DNA from: CAVLCC01 sp963624975 | GTDB lineage: Bacteria; Actinomycetota; Coriobacteriia; Coriobacteriales; CADBOM01 | DNA: 64,000 nt | NCBI GenBank assembly: GCA_963624975.1 | Contig: CAVFRF010000046.1 | Span: 1-64,000, forward strand | Reading direction: 5' to 3' | In this document: piece after piece, positions 7,751 through 17,581 of the stretch | How positions within the stretch are numbered: position 1 is the stretch's first letter | Layout: each line of letters begins with the position of its first letter | Translations under genes and position numbers: made by a program | The notes under the pieces: generated by a model | The model's input: only the letters and a program-made list of their open reading frames with translations | Database searches by the model: none | What the model was told of the DNA's origin: nothing

Positions 7751-10700
7751 CTAGCACTCTGCGGGCGAGATGGTGCTCGTCAACGCGCCCGCTATCGTTT
7801 TCTCGATTATTGGCAGCTGCGACCTGTCGTATTGGTAGGACACCGTCTGCGGCTCGCCCTTGCTGTTGATCATCTCGACGCGCACGAACACCAGCTCCAC
7901 GCTCTGCGCCCACGACGACAGCAGCGCGTAGGCATAGCACATCGACTGCAGCAGGTGCTTCTCGTGCAGGGCCGATGCCGACTCCTTGGAAGAGCCGCCG
8001 GTCTTGTAGTCCACCACGAACGCCTCGTCGCCGCCATCGTTGGAGCACAGCAGGTCGATCTCGCCGTTGATGAAGAGCGGTTCGGCGGAAGCGGCCTCCC
8101 CCGCACTGGCAACATCGCCCTCGTCCGCAGCCACGCCGTCGTCCGGTGCGGAGAACTCCATGCAGAACGGCACCTCGGCCTGAACGTTGGTGTACTTGGC
8201 GGCCCGCCTGGCAGCACTGCATCCGCACCAGCAGTCCAGCGCGCGCATATAGCGCGTCTGCTGATTCTGCGACAGCCCATAGCGCGACACGATGGCCTTC
8301 ACCCGGGTGGGACCGGGCTTCTCCACCATGCCCGAACCTGGCGCGTTTCCGCCATGCCCGCCTATCATGCCCGAAAGCGCCATGAACTCGGCGGTCGCAT
8401 GAAACGCCAGACCCAGCTCGGTGGCGTTGTCTTCGTCGCCCAGCAGCAGCGCGCCCATATAGTCGTGGTCGTCGGCCTCGGAGTCGCGCACGTTCGGGGT
8501 GTGCCCCATGGCAATCGAGCTGTACGAGAACATCCCGGCAGCCTCGGCGACCCTGCGCTTCTCGATCTGCATGTCGTCTCTGGGCACCATGCGCGGAATG
8601 CTCGTGGGCACCGGCTCCTTGGGAGCCTCGGCAACCTCCACCTGCTCGCCCTCGCATAGCACCTCGCCCGTCTCCACGTCGGTCGAGAGGTTGCATGCCT
8701 TGTAGCGTCCGGTCAGCCCCTCCCCATACGAGAAGCTGCCGCTCGTCTCGGGGTATTCCAGCACGTTGCCATCGCTGCTGGCTGTCTCCGAACCGCTTCC
8801 AAAGAACGCCCTGCACATGTCTTCCGATATGGATTCCTCGGCAACTCCCGTGCTCGAGATGTGATAGGGAGTGCACACCACGAGCGCCTCGGATGCCCTG
8901 GTGAGGGCCACGTAGAACTTGCGCTTCTCCTCGCCCAGCTCCTCCTTGGCGATGAACGACCTCACGCAGTTCTCGAACTCCGCACGGTTGGAGAGCTTGC
9001 CAACGTCGTCGATGGCACATGCCTCCGAGCTGTCTGCGCATTTAGCCACCGCTTTCTTGAAGTTGTCGTACTCCGACAACGACGCGCTGGGCCGCAGGAG
9101 CGCGAAGGTCTTGCCACGATACGACTTGCAGCAAAACGCCGACGCCTTGAAGTCCTTCTCGAACTCTGCGACCGCCACCACGGGAAACTCGAGCCCCTTG
9201 GACGCGTGGATTGTCATGATGCGCACGGCTTCGGAATCGCCCGACATCAGCACGCCGGGTCCTTCCTTGCCGCCGTTGCTCACCATCTCGAGAAACGAAT
9301 CGGCCACGCAGGCGATGCCGTGGTTGCGGTCGCGCTCGAAATCCTCGACGAATCCGATGGCCTTGAGCAGGTTGGCGCATGCCGACGTGCCCTGGGCACC
9401 CTGCGCGCGCAGCCTGTCCATGTATCCCGAGTCGGAGAGCATCTGCGACACTATGGTGCTCACGGGCTGGGTGCCGATGCGCGCCACGCCATCGTCCACG
9501 AGGCTGGCCAGCAGCTGCAGCTCGGGCAGCGAGCTTTCGTCTATTGCGGAAAACCCGCGGTCCAGCCTCGTCTTAAGCCCCTCGTGCGAGCACACCACAT
9601 CTACCAGCGAGCTATCGCCTGTGGACACCAGCCCCAGCGCCAGCAAGTCGTAGATGCACGTCGTGTCGTAGGGGTTGGCCAGCACGTCCAGCATCGCCGC
9701 AACGAGTTTGCACTCGTTGCTCTTCCAGAAGCCCGAGCCTCCGGCTACCACGACCTCGAAGCCCTCGGCCCTGAGCGCGTTGGCATATATCTCCACGTTG
9801 GACATCACGCCGAGCAGCAGCACCATGTCGCCGGGATTGCAACCGTTTTCGCGATAGCAGGCAAACTCGCGCGCGATCGCTGCCGCCTCGTACTGCCTCA
9901 TCGTGGCGGAGTCGACCCCCTCGGGCGTATATCTCTTGTTTCTCTTCTTGCCTCGCACCGCCACGAGCTGCGCACGGGGGATGCCGTAGTCGCGGTCTTT
10001 GGAATGCGGCCTGCCCTCGTGCAGGTACAGGAACCTGTTGCCAAACACCCGGGGCTGCTCGAAGATGCGGTTGGCAAATTCCAGCACGCCGCCGTTGGAA
10101 CGGAAGTTGGTCTCGAGCTTTACCGGCTCGGCTCCCGAATCGGCGATGAACTTGTCGTACACATTCACATCGGCTCCGCGGAAGCCATAGATGGACTGCT
10201 GCGCGTCGCCCACCGTGCACAGCTGCGCGTCGTCGCCGGTGATTAGCGAGATGATGTCGATCTGCAGCTGCGAGGTGTCCTGGAACTCGTCTACCATGAG
10301 CAGCTTGAACTGCGCCTTGTATTCGTCGGCCACCTCGGGATGGCTGGCCAGCAGCTTGTATGCCAGCACCATGAGGTCGTCGTTGTCGAGCCAGCCCTCG
10401 GCAGCCTTGAAGTCGTCGTAGATCTGCTTCACGCTCTTCGACAGCTCGATTGCCTCCTGCATCAGCTCATACGACCTGAACGACTTCAAGTCGCTGCAAG
10501 CCTGCTGCCATGCCGCCACATCGTCGCCAAATCTCTCCACGATACCGGGATAGTCCTTGGCCTTCATGCCGGCGATCGTGCAGTTCAGCGTCTTGGCCAG
10601 GGTCTGAAAGTCCACATCTCCCGCTTTGATGACCTGCTGCAGGCTCTCTAGCAGCTGCTGTCTGGTCAGAACGCCTTTCTTGAAATTGACGGTCTGGCAA

Positions 10701-11344
10701 TCGCAGTCCTCGTAGATCTTGAGCGACTCCTCGAGCCGTCGGGCAAGACCGCCGACGATATCGTCCAGCTGTTCTGGCTCGGGGCCGATGTCTATCGAAT
10801 CGAACCCGTCGGGCGACGACTTCGCGGCGCATATGAGACTCGACACGATGTCGGACACCCCGGTGCCGAACGACCCCTTCGCATCGACCCTGAAGTCGAA
10901 GAACAGCCCATCTCGCAAGTCCTGCTTTCTGGCCTGCGCTATCGAGACCTCGATCGCCTGGTCGAGCAGCCTCTTGCCCTCCTGCTCGTCGATGATGCGA
11001 AACCCCGGGTCCACCCCGGCTTCGAGGGCATGCGCCTTGAGGATCCTCGAGCACATGCCGTGGATCGTGGAAATCCAGGCACCGTCGACCAGCAGCGCCT
11101 GCGAGTGCATCCCCGCGGCCCTGAGCGTGGACCTGACCCTAGCCATGATCTCGCCCGCAGCCTTCTTGGTAAAGGTGATGGCCAGCACCTGGTCGATGCT
11201 GTCGATCATGCCGTGCTGCATCATCCAGCAGATCTTCTGGGTGATGGTGAACGTCTTGCCGGTTCCGGCTGCGGCGGAGACCACCAGCCTCTTGTCGGTG
11301 GACTCGATGCACTTGCGTTGCGCATCGGTGTAGTTTGCAGCCAT
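7751..11344 (-). CDS. addA: ATP-dependent helicase/nuclease subunit A (AddA)
   Basis: UvrD-type helicase plus nuclease of the AddAB double-strand-break resection complex. The 1197-residue product has Walker A AAAGTGKT at residues 24-31, a DEFQD Walker B, UvrD-like C-terminal helicase motifs, and a RecB-type nuclease at the C-terminus with VDYKTGG and a downstream helix LLQSMCYAYAL. The first of two tandem ATGs (11347) is only two bases from the GAGGAGG; I prefer the second, which overlaps the addB stop by one base. addB is directly upstream. Confidence 0.92.
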   Translation of the reverse strand: MAANYTDAQRKCIESTDKRLVVSAAAGTGKTFTITQKICWMMQHGMIDSIDQVLAITFTKKAAGEIMARVRSTLRAAGMHSQALLVDGAWISTIHGMCSRILKAHALEAGVDPGFRIIDEQEGKRLLDQAIEVSIAQARKQDLRDGLFFDFRVDAKGSFGTGVSDIVSSLICAAKSSPDGFDSIDIGPEPEQLDDIVGGLARRLEESLKIYEDCDCQTVNFKKGVLTRQQLLESLQQVIKAGDVDFQTLAKTLNCTIAGMKAKDYPGIVERFGDDVAAWQQACSDLKSFRSYELMQEAIELSKSVKQIYDDFKAAEGWLDNDDLMVLAYKLLASHPEVADEYKAQFKLLMVDEFQDTSQLQIDIISLITGDDAQLCTVGDAQQSIYGFRGADVNVYDKFIADSGAEPVKLETNFRSNGGVLEFANRIFEQPRVFGNRFLYLHEGRPHSKDRDYGIPRAQLVAVRGKKRNKRYTPEGVDSATMRQYEAAAIAREFACYRENGCNPGDMVLLLGVMSNVEIYANALRAEGFEVVVAGGSGFWKSNECKLVAAMLDVLANPYDTTCIYDLLALGLVSTGDSSLVDVVCSHEGLKTRLDRGFSAIDESSLPELQLLASLVDDGVARIGTQPVSTIVSQMLSDSGYMDRLRAQGAQGTSACANLLKAIGFVEDFERDRNHGIACVADSFLEMVSNGGKEGPGVLMSGDSEAVRIMTIHASKGLEFPVVAVAEFEKDFKASAFCCKSYRGKTFALLRPSASLSEYDNFKKAVAKCADSSEACAIDDVGKLSNRAEFENCVRSFIAKEELGEEKRKFYVALTRASEALVVCTPYHISSTGVAEESISEDMCRAFFGSGSETASSDGNVLEYPETSGSFSYGEGLTGRYKACNLSTDVETGEVLCEGEQVEVAEAPKEPVPTSIPRMVPRDDMQIEKRRVAEAAGMFSYSSIAMGHTPNVRDSEADDHDYMGALLLGDEDNATELGLAFHATAEFMALSGMIGGHGGNAPGSGMVEKPGPTRVKAIVSRYGLSQNQQTRYMRALDCWCGCSAARRAAKYTNVQAEVPFCMEFSAPDDGVAADEGDVASAGEAASAEPLFINGEIDLLCSNDGGDEAFVVDYKTGGSSKESASALHEKHLLQSMCYAYALLSSWAQSVELVFVRVEMINSKGEPQTVSYQYDRSQLPIIEKTIAGALTSTISPAEC

Positions 11345-14343
11345 CATATCCTCCTCTCGGGGCATCCCACGGCCTTGCAGTACTCGCATGAATGCTTGCT
11401 TCTGGGCATCGGCTCGATGTTGCCCTCGGCCATGCGCGCGATTGCTTCGGCCACGGCATCCTCCGTTGCCGATTCGAGCTGGGCCAGCTCGTCGGGTCTA
11501 AGCCCCAGCAGGTTCTTGCTCGCAAACAGCTGTTCCTCGCCCACCACGTGGTTGTCGAACACCGCCGCTATCTCCCTACGATGCGAGTACGACCGGTAGA
11601 CCGTGCCCACCACATCGAGGCCCAGGACCCGCCTTGCCGCAGTGGCGTACACCATCGTCTGCATCTTCTCGGGAATGCGGGGGTCGATGCACGATGCGGA
11701 GTTCAGGTCGTCTTCGCCCGGAATCTCATACGCCTCGCCCACCGAGCCCTTGTAGTCGATCACCATGGCCCTGCCCGATTCGTCCACGTCGACCCTGTCG
11801 ATGATCCCCGAGAACTTGTGCCCGGCGTACTCGAACGAGCCGTCTTCGCCGAACTTCTTCTCGAACATCGTGGGCGTAAAGCCTCGCAGGAAGCCGGCAT
11901 CGTCGGCGAGCAGATGACAGATCTGCCGCTCGTAACGGGCGATCTCGAGCTTCTCCGACTCCAGAAGCGCGGCAAAGGGCGTCTGCGGATTGCGCTCCTC
12001 CTCGCCCGCTATGTACTCCTGCGCACACACGTCTACCAGGTTGGATATCTGTGCCCGCGACATTCCGTCCGTTCTAGCGGGGCCTTTGCGGTTCTCGCAT
12101 ATCTTGCCGTATGCCAGGCTCAGCACCCCGTGGAAGAAGTTGCCCCTGGCTATGGCGTCGATGCTGCATCCCACCATATTGGGGTCGATCATCTTATCCA
12201 CGAACCACCTGTAGGGGCACTGCATGTAGGACTCCATGAACGTGGCCGAAAGCATCCGAGGCGCATCCGCGGATCCAAGGGCCGCCGTAGCGATCCGCCT
12301 TCTCTCGTTCTCGGTGAGGTCGGCAGCCGCACGCGGGTCGATGGGCACGTCGAACTGCGGTCCCGCCGCGTCTACGACGACCGGCGAGCCGCCCTCGTAT
12401 GCCGGCTTGCGCACCAGCGTGGAGAGGTCGTGCTCGTCCATCACCCGCACGACCCGAGGGTCGCGCCGAGCCGCCTGCATAACTGGCTGCGGCAGCGCCG
12501 TTGCCCTGTCGAGCGAGTCGAAGTCGTCGAGGTCTTCCCGATACACGTCTACCAGCTCTTCGAACAGCACGCTGGGGCGCTGCTCGTTGCCGTCTTTGTC
12601 GGCGAGAGATCTTTCCAGCACCAGCGCCCCGGACACGCTGCCGAGCGCCAGGTAGAAGTCGAACCTCTTGGATGCCAGATAGTCGTCATCGTCGGCAACG
12701 CCCACCTTGGCCAGAAGCTGCACGCTCACGTCCTCGTCCTTCGACACCGGAAACGCTTCTGCGGTAAACCCGGGAATTACGATGGCCTGCCTGGGCTTGG
12801 CACCGGCTGCCGTCAGGCTGCCGAACTCGACGCATCTGGTCTCGTCGGAGCCCTCAGCCACGATCTGGTACCTCGCGTTGGCATCCATGAGCTGCAGCAT
12901 CCGCACGCATTCCTCGCGTTCGAGACCGAGCGCGATGCCAAACTCCATGACCGACGAAATGGTTGCGGCGGTGCTCTGCGCATACGACGGCAGCAGGTTC
13001 TCCACGTCGGATTCGGAGAACTCGCCGCACCTGCTCCTGTATGCGCGCATCATCGAATCCAGCACCTTGCGGAAGTCCCCATCTTCAAACGCCTTGGCGA
13101 TCTGGGCCGACGTGTCGGAGCAACCTGCGATGTCGTCGAGAACGTTCTTGAGCATCAGGTCTTTCATGGAGCGCCACGATGCTCCGGTCTTGCGCGCCTG
13201 AGCGGCCGACATCCCAGAAAACGGGCTGATGGCAAAGTCGCACATCTTCGTCACGTTGGTGGAGAGTAGCCCTGCGAACGCCTTGCCAATCTGCGTTTGC
13301 GCCACGTTCTGGCTCAGCTTGCCGCAACTCGATATGCCCAGCCTGCGCAGCCTCTCCTGAACGTCGAGTGCAGGCGGCAGCGCATCGTTGACCACATATA
13401 TGTGTTGAGGCTCCACGCCATCGGCCACGAGCTGCGCCACCTGTTCGGCCACGAGCTGGGGTTCGACCTTCGTGCCGGTTGAGAACGCGAACCTCACGTC
13501 GCCGATTGGCTCTACGATGCCTTCGCCTGTGTAGATGGCCTCGCGAACCTCGTAAAGCTCTCGCGACCAGCCATCGGGGCACGCGCCAGCTGCAACAGAA
13601 TCGCCATCCGCGCTAGACTCGCCGCCGGCGCCGATCGCACGCAGAGCGCTCTCCCCGTTGCCAAACCTGCGCACCAGCGCATCGATCTGGGCGAACGCGG
13701 CATCGTTGTGCCCGCGCTCGAAGAACACGTCGCAGCCTCGCCTTTCCAAGAAGGCGATCTGGCACCCCGTGAAGCTAGAGAACCCAGCTGCAACCTCCAC
13801 TGGCTCTTCCGGCAGCGTGCACGCCAGGTTGAGCAGCGCCTCGCCCTGCTCGATCAACCCGTTGCCGGCCAGCAGCCCCGAGTATCTGCGCAAGGCCGCC
13901 CAGATGCGGCCTTCGGCGCTGGAACAGTCCTCGCCACCAGCCAGCATCTCGCTCATGCCCGGCATGCCGAACCCCTTGGCCGCCACTCTGCTCAGCATAT
14001 CCACGGTACCTGGAGTCGGAGGCAGCTTCTCGCCATCCGTCCCAGCCGGAGTCTGCTTCACTGCCGCCATCATCGCCATGATGCGCGACCCCGTGCTAGC
14101 CACAACGCGCCCGTCGCCAAACAGTTCCCATTTTTCCTCGATGTACTCCGTCATAGTCGCGACCTTGGTGCCGAAGGCCAACTCGGGATACGAGGTTGCA
14201 AACAAGCTCCGCCACGCGTCCACATCGGCCGACGTGGGCACCAGCAGCACCCGGGTCACACCGCGCGGCGCATCCTCCAAATGTTGCGCCACCATGTGAC
14301 GCAGCTGCTCGCTGCTATCAGACAAACGAACGGTTGCCGGCAT
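11344..14343 (-). CDS. addB: ATP-dependent nuclease subunit B (AddB)
   Basis: Partner of AddA in recombinational repair. The 999-residue product is related to inactivated helicases and carries a C-terminal PD-(D/E)XK nuclease with VIDYKG. It has the cysteine layout of the AddB iron-sulfur staple: one Cys before the nuclease (MQCPYRW) and a terminal cluster (CEYCKAVGC). No good Walker A is visible at the N-terminus, unlike Bacillus AddB, so it may bind no ATP. AAAGGGG precedes the ATG by seven bases. Overlap with addA implies translational coupling and equal stoichiometry. Confidence 0.88.
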   Translation of the reverse strand: MPATVRLSDSSEQLRHMVAQHLEDAPRGVTRVLLVPTSADVDAWRSLFATSYPELAFGTKVATMTEYIEEKWELFGDGRVVASTGSRIMAMMAAVKQTPAGTDGEKLPPTPGTVDMLSRVAAKGFGMPGMSEMLAGGEDCSSAEGRIWAALRRYSGLLAGNGLIEQGEALLNLACTLPEEPVEVAAGFSSFTGCQIAFLERRGCDVFFERGHNDAAFAQIDALVRRFGNGESALRAIGAGGESSADGDSVAAGACPDGWSRELYEVREAIYTGEGIVEPIGDVRFAFSTGTKVEPQLVAEQVAQLVADGVEPQHIYVVNDALPPALDVQERLRRLGISSCGKLSQNVAQTQIGKAFAGLLSTNVTKMCDFAISPFSGMSAAQARKTGASWRSMKDLMLKNVLDDIAGCSDTSAQIAKAFEDGDFRKVLDSMMRAYRSRCGEFSESDVENLLPSYAQSTAATISSVMEFGIALGLEREECVRMLQLMDANARYQIVAEGSDETRCVEFGSLTAAGAKPRQAIVIPGFTAEAFPVSKDEDVSVQLLAKVGVADDDDYLASKRFDFYLALGSVSGALVLERSLADKDGNEQRPSVLFEELVDVYREDLDDFDSLDRATALPQPVMQAARRDPRVVRVMDEHDLSTLVRKPAYEGGSPVVVDAAGPQFDVPIDPRAAADLTENERRRIATAALGSADAPRMLSATFMESYMQCPYRWFVDKMIDPNMVGCSIDAIARGNFFHGVLSLAYGKICENRKGPARTDGMSRAQISNLVDVCAQEYIAGEEERNPQTPFAALLESEKLEIARYERQICHLLADDAGFLRGFTPTMFEKKFGEDGSFEYAGHKFSGIIDRVDVDESGRAMVIDYKGSVGEAYEIPGEDDLNSASCIDPRIPEKMQTMVYATAARRVLGLDVVGTVYRSYSHRREIAAVFDNHVVGEEQLFASKNLLGLRPDELAQLESATEDAVAEAIARMAEGNIEPMPRSKHSCEYCKAVGCPERRI

Positions 14344-14506
14344 AAACCGACCCCTTTCTCAAACGATTCGTGCAATTCCGCGTGCGCCAAATGCTACCCA
14401 CCGGGGCGGACATTAATTCCCGCTAACAAGAGTGGCTCGTCTTCGTTAAACATAATAGTCATCTACAACCGGCACCGTGGGTAGTCTCTAGCCGGTTCCA
14501 CTAGTC

Positions 14507-14720
14507 CTAGGCACTTTCCTCTTGCCTGGGCCTGGCGAGGTACTCCCTCGTGTAGTGGCCGTCGATGTCCATGTACCTGCCGGTCACAGCGGTCCCAATG
14601 AAACAAATAATTCGCGTCTTGAAAGCTGACGGCCGACAAGGCCAGTTTGGGCGGGGAATTGAATCGATTGCGGTAGCGAGCACACCCGAAGGCGTGATGG
14701 CAGTTGTCGTCTGAAATCAA
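14507..14720 (-). other. Possible gene remnant between addB and the antitoxin
   Basis: The 14344-14737 gap is more AT-rich than its neighbours. Two reverse frames are open here. One ends at the TAG at 14507 and reads plausibly as protein at its end (TGRYMDIDGHYTREYLARP); the other gives 85 codons rich in Arg, Cys and His. I see no ribosome-binding site, and no family that I can name. It may be the tail of a lost gene or non-coding DNA. The rest of the gap holds nothing that I can support. Confidence 0.2.
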
Positions 14721-14737
14721 TGCCGGCGGAGCAAACG

Positions 14738-15022
14738 CTACGCTATTGCGGCAACTTCAACTTTCATGCCAAGGGCGTTGATAACCTTTTGCACGGTCGC
14801 AAAGGAGGGATTTCCCGTAGGAGAAAGCGCTTTGTAGAGTCCGTCGCGGGAAATGCCAGTTTCGCGGGCAAGCTGCGTCATGCCTTTTGCTCGGGCAATA
14901 TCCCCCAGGGCGGCAGATAGCACCGCAGGGTCGCCATCTTCAAGAGCGGCATTGAGATAGGCAGCCATGTCCTCTTCGGTTTCCAGATATTCGGTTACGC
15001 CGTATGCTTTAGCCGTCTTCAT
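14738..15022 (-). CDS. Addiction-module antidote protein (HI1420/COG3636 family)
   Basis: Antitoxin-type DNA-binding protein of 94 residues. It shows the family signature: an N-terminal YLETEEDMAAYLNAAL segment, then a helix-turn-helix with DIARAKGMTQLARETG, the SRDGLYKALSP recognition region, and GNPSFATVQKVINALG. The ATG at 15022 is preceded by AGGTGAGG; the frame is open to 15031 but that start is less well placed. Its partner toxin normally lies immediately upstream on the same strand, and here only a shrunken remnant is found (15048-15128), so this is an orphan antitoxin. It may still act as a repressor. Confidence 0.87.
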   Translation of the reverse strand: MKTAKAYGVTEYLETEEDMAAYLNAALEDGDPAVLSAALGDIARAKGMTQLARETGISRDGLYKALSPTGNPSFATVQKVINALGMKVEVAAIA

Positions 15023-15047
15023 AATCCTCACCTGCTACTCATATTCC

Positions 15048-15128
15048 CTACTTAGCGCTTTCGCGCGCTCTATATATCAAACGCTTGAGCCATTTGGAAA
15101 ATTCATCTGTTTGCCGAATCTCTATCAT
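15048..15128 (-). pseudogene. RelE/ParE-type toxin (HI1419 family) reduced by internal deletion
   Basis: A 26-codon frame. Its first 17 residues, MIEIRQTDEFSKWLKRL, match the typical start of HI1419-type toxins, and its last residues, RARESAK, match the typical end (the usual form is DIxRAKExAK). Roughly two thirds of a normal toxin of about 95-100 residues, including the catalytic core, is missing and the two ends are joined in frame. It stops 25 bases before the antitoxin start, the normal spacing. The product cannot be an active toxin. The family assignment comes from memory of the family, not from a search. Confidence 0.75.
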
Positions 15129-15136
15129 GCACAAAC

Positions 15137-15163
15137 TGTATACTGCAATCTACACTCTGTCAA
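15137..15163 (-). promoter_or_regulatory. Candidate promoter of the toxin-antitoxin remnant
   Basis: On the reverse strand TTGACA (15158-15163) is followed after 15 bases by TATACA (15137-15142), only nine bases before the toxin-remnant ATG. The spacer is short, but both hexamers are near consensus. It would now transcribe the orphan antitoxin. Confidence 0.5.
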
Positions 15164-15422
15164 CAAGAGTTTTGCTCTCTGCAGCCTACATATTCGGGCA
15201 GCATTTTTGAGAATAGCGGCGAACTCTGATGTTCGTTCGTCAAGCTTTAGGATGCAGCTAGTTCTCCGACAGCTTCGCAGGCTGCGACTTTGCCGCCTCG
15301 TGGCGGGTCTGTACCAGCTCCTCCAGCAAGCCCGCCGCATGTCAACGCCATCGCACGTCAAACGCCCTTGCGGGTAAAATGCAAAGCGGATCGGCCACGA
15401 CGACCAGAAAGAGAGCACCAAC

Positions 15423-16790
15423 ATGAAAGAACTGCGTCAGGAGTACATCGACGACGTTATCGCGCTCGACGGCGACGTCGAGGGGCGCCGCCAGGCGCTC
15501 GACCTCATCGAGAACTCCGACGTGATGGTCCATGGCCAGCCCGCCCCGTTTCCGTACGTGCCCTACCTCTTCAGCGACGGCGACCTCGCCACGGTCTTCG
15601 CCGACATGCGCACGGCCCACCGCATACTCTGCAAGGTGATCCGACGCTTCCTCGACGACCCATCCTACCGGCAGATATTCCACTTCCCACCCGAGGTAGA
15701 GCGGCTCATCCTGCTACCCTGCGGATACGACCAGCTGCTGCCCATGGGGCGCTTCGACGTCTTCCTTTCCGAAGACGACGGCAGCTACAAGTTCTGCGAG
15801 TTCAACACCGACGGCAGCGGCGCCATGTCGCGCGACCTCATGATCGGCCGCGCGCTCATGCAGGGCAGCGCGTTCAAGCGCTTCGCCTCCAAGCACGACG
15901 TGGAGCAGTTCGAGCTGTTCGACTCGTGGGCCGCCGCCTTCATGCGCATATACGAGAGCGACCCGGGACACGTGACCAATCCAACGGTGTGCATCACCGA
16001 CTTCCGCGAGAGCGGAGTGTTCAGCGACTTCGACCGCTTCATCGAAGCGTTCGAGCGGGCGGGGATGAGCGCGCGCTTCGTGGACATCCGCGACTTCGAG
16101 TTCGACGGGGAGCACCTAGTCGACCCGTCGGACGGCACCGCGATCGACGCGATCTACCGCAGGTCGGTCACCAGCGAGATTCTGCAGCATCCGGGCGAAT
16201 GCGATGCAATGATCGACGCGGTAGCCGCCGGCAAGGTGAGCCTCATCGGACACTTCCGCACCACGGTGGTGCACTCCAAGATGGTCAACGTGGCGCTGTT
16301 CGACCCGCGCACCGCAGAGTTCCTTACCCCAGAGGAGCTTGCGTTCGTGCACGCGCACGTGCCGCGCACCTACCGGATGGTTTCCGGCGAGAGCGCGAAC
16401 GCGGGCGAAGGCAACGCCAGAGCCGCCTTCGACATCGCCGAGGTGAAAGCCCACAAAGACAGCTGGATCATCAAGCCCGAGGACGACTACGGCTCGCACG
16501 GCGTGCATCCCGGAGTAGACTGCACGCAAACCGAATGGGAGCAGCTGGTAGATGCCAGCATCGACTGCGGCTGCATCGTGCAGGAGTTCTGCAACCCGCC
16601 GCTGGTCGACGTGGTCGACACCCGCATCGACGAGTCGAATCCCTGCGCCATCACAAGTTGGAAATCGATGCCGGGCATATATATGTACGACGGCGAGCCG
16701 GTGGGATTCTACTGCCGCCTCGGCAGCGAGGGAGTGATCGCCATCGACCACGGCGGCCTGTGCTCGTGCAGCTTCCGGGTGCGCAGCTAG
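15423..16790 (+). CDS. ATP-grasp protein related to glutathionylspermidine synthase
   Basis: A 455-residue protein with the layout of circularly permuted ATP-grasp ligases. KFCEFNTDGSGAMSRD (about 122-138) resembles the acidic metal/substrate loop of the glutathionylspermidine-synthase group, and SWIIKPEDDYGSHGVHPG (about 345-365) resembles the lysine and glycine-rich ATP-binding loop. It would join a carboxylate to an amine using ATP, but the substrates are unknown. GAAAGAGAG precedes the ATG. It converges on a GNAT gene, their stop ends overlapping by four bases. No amidase domain is seen. The family is fairly sure, the reaction is not. Confidence 0.7.
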   Translation: MKELRQEYIDDVIALDGDVEGRRQALDLIENSDVMVHGQPAPFPYVPYLFSDGDLATVFADMRTAHRILCKVIRRFLDDPSYRQIFHFPPEVERLILLPCGYDQLLPMGRFDVFLSEDDGSYKFCEFNTDGSGAMSRDLMIGRALMQGSAFKRFASKHDVEQFELFDSWAAAFMRIYESDPGHVTNPTVCITDFRESGVFSDFDRFIEAFERAGMSARFVDIRDFEFDGEHLVDPSDGTAIDAIYRRSVTSEILQHPGECDAMIDAVAAGKVSLIGHFRTTVVHSKMVNVALFDPRTAEFLTPEELAFVHAHVPRTYRMVSGESANAGEGNARAAFDIAEVKAHKDSWIIKPEDDYGSHGVHPGVDCTQTEWEQLVDASIDCGCIVQEFCNPPLVDVVDTRIDESNPCAITSWKSMPGIYMYDGEPVGFYCRLGSEGVIAIDHGGLCSCSFRVRS

Positions 16791-17359
16791 GCGCGCGCCT
16801 CCTTCACCATGATGTGGTCGGTCATCACGAAACCCTCGCCGATCGGGTTGTCCACATCCTCGATCACGTAGAACCCGCGGCCCAGGTAGGCGCGCACGCC
16901 CATCACGTTGTCGCGGTTGACGGTGAGGTACATCGCAGGCAGGTCCTCGTCCACGATCAGCTTGGCATAGAACTCCAGCACCTCGCTCGAGTAGTGCTTG
17001 CCGCGCTCGCTGGCATATAGGTAGATCTTGCTGATGAAGAACCTCTCGGGAAACTCCGCGTCCACCGCGGGGCTGTGGCTGATGTGCGCGTCGTGCTCCG
17101 CATCGCCGGTGAGCTTCTCGGTGGCTCCGCCCGTGTAGCCCACGACGTTGCCGGCCTCGTCGCGCAAGACCCAGTACCTGTAGGAGTTGTTGGCTATGTC
17201 GTTGGCAATGGCCTTCTCGCTCTGGAACATCTCCACCATGTAGTCGGTCTGCTCCTGCCCGATGATGTCGGGCCAGTACTCGTTCCAGATGCTGCTCGCA
17301 ATCTGCGCAAGCTCGGCGATTTCGTCCTGCGTGCGTACCGGTTGAAAGCTAAGTGCCAT
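16787..17359 (-). CDS. GNAT-family N-acetyltransferase
   Basis: A 190-residue acetyl-CoA-dependent acetyltransferase. It shows the GNAT fold order: N-terminal helix pair, a central strand with VVGYTGG, the motif-A region KIYLYASERGKHYSSEVLEF with an R/KGxxY pyrophosphate-binding turn, and a C-terminal strand with NVMGVRAYLGRGFYVIED. The substrate is not predictable. AGGAGG is well placed before the ATG. Its 3' end overlaps the convergent ATP-grasp gene by four bases, so the two transcripts must run into each other. Confidence 0.85.
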   Translation of the reverse strand: MALSFQPVRTQDEIAELAQIASSIWNEYWPDIIGQEQTDYMVEMFQSEKAIANDIANNSYRYWVLRDEAGNVVGYTGGATEKLTGDAEHDAHISHSPAVDAEFPERFFISKIYLYASERGKHYSSEVLEFYAKLIVDEDLPAMYLTVNRDNVMGVRAYLGRGFYVIEDVDNPIGEGFVMTDHIMVKEARA

Positions 17360-17581
17360 GTGCGAATCCTCCTGATTTCTGCGATCGGTGCGACCGCCCT
17401 CCCGCTTTCAACGCTAACACCGCCGCCGCTCGGGCAGCCGCACGCTCTCGCCAATCGGGCTTGCAAGCCGTCTCGTCATGCGAGCACCTGAGCGCCGCGC
17501 TTCAACCGCGCCGGCATAGGCCTATAATGTGGTTGCCCATCCGCAAGCGTCCACGCGGCGCGCCCAACGTTAGGAATTCCC

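Noticed and set aside
14463..14720. 85-codon reverse frame as a real gene
   Set aside because: No ribosome-binding site, Arg/Cys/His-rich composition and a competing open frame. Reported only as a possible remnant.
14344..15422. Mobile element or prophage bearing the toxin-antitoxin remnant
   Set aside because: No transposase, integrase, target-site duplication or attachment repeat was found around it.
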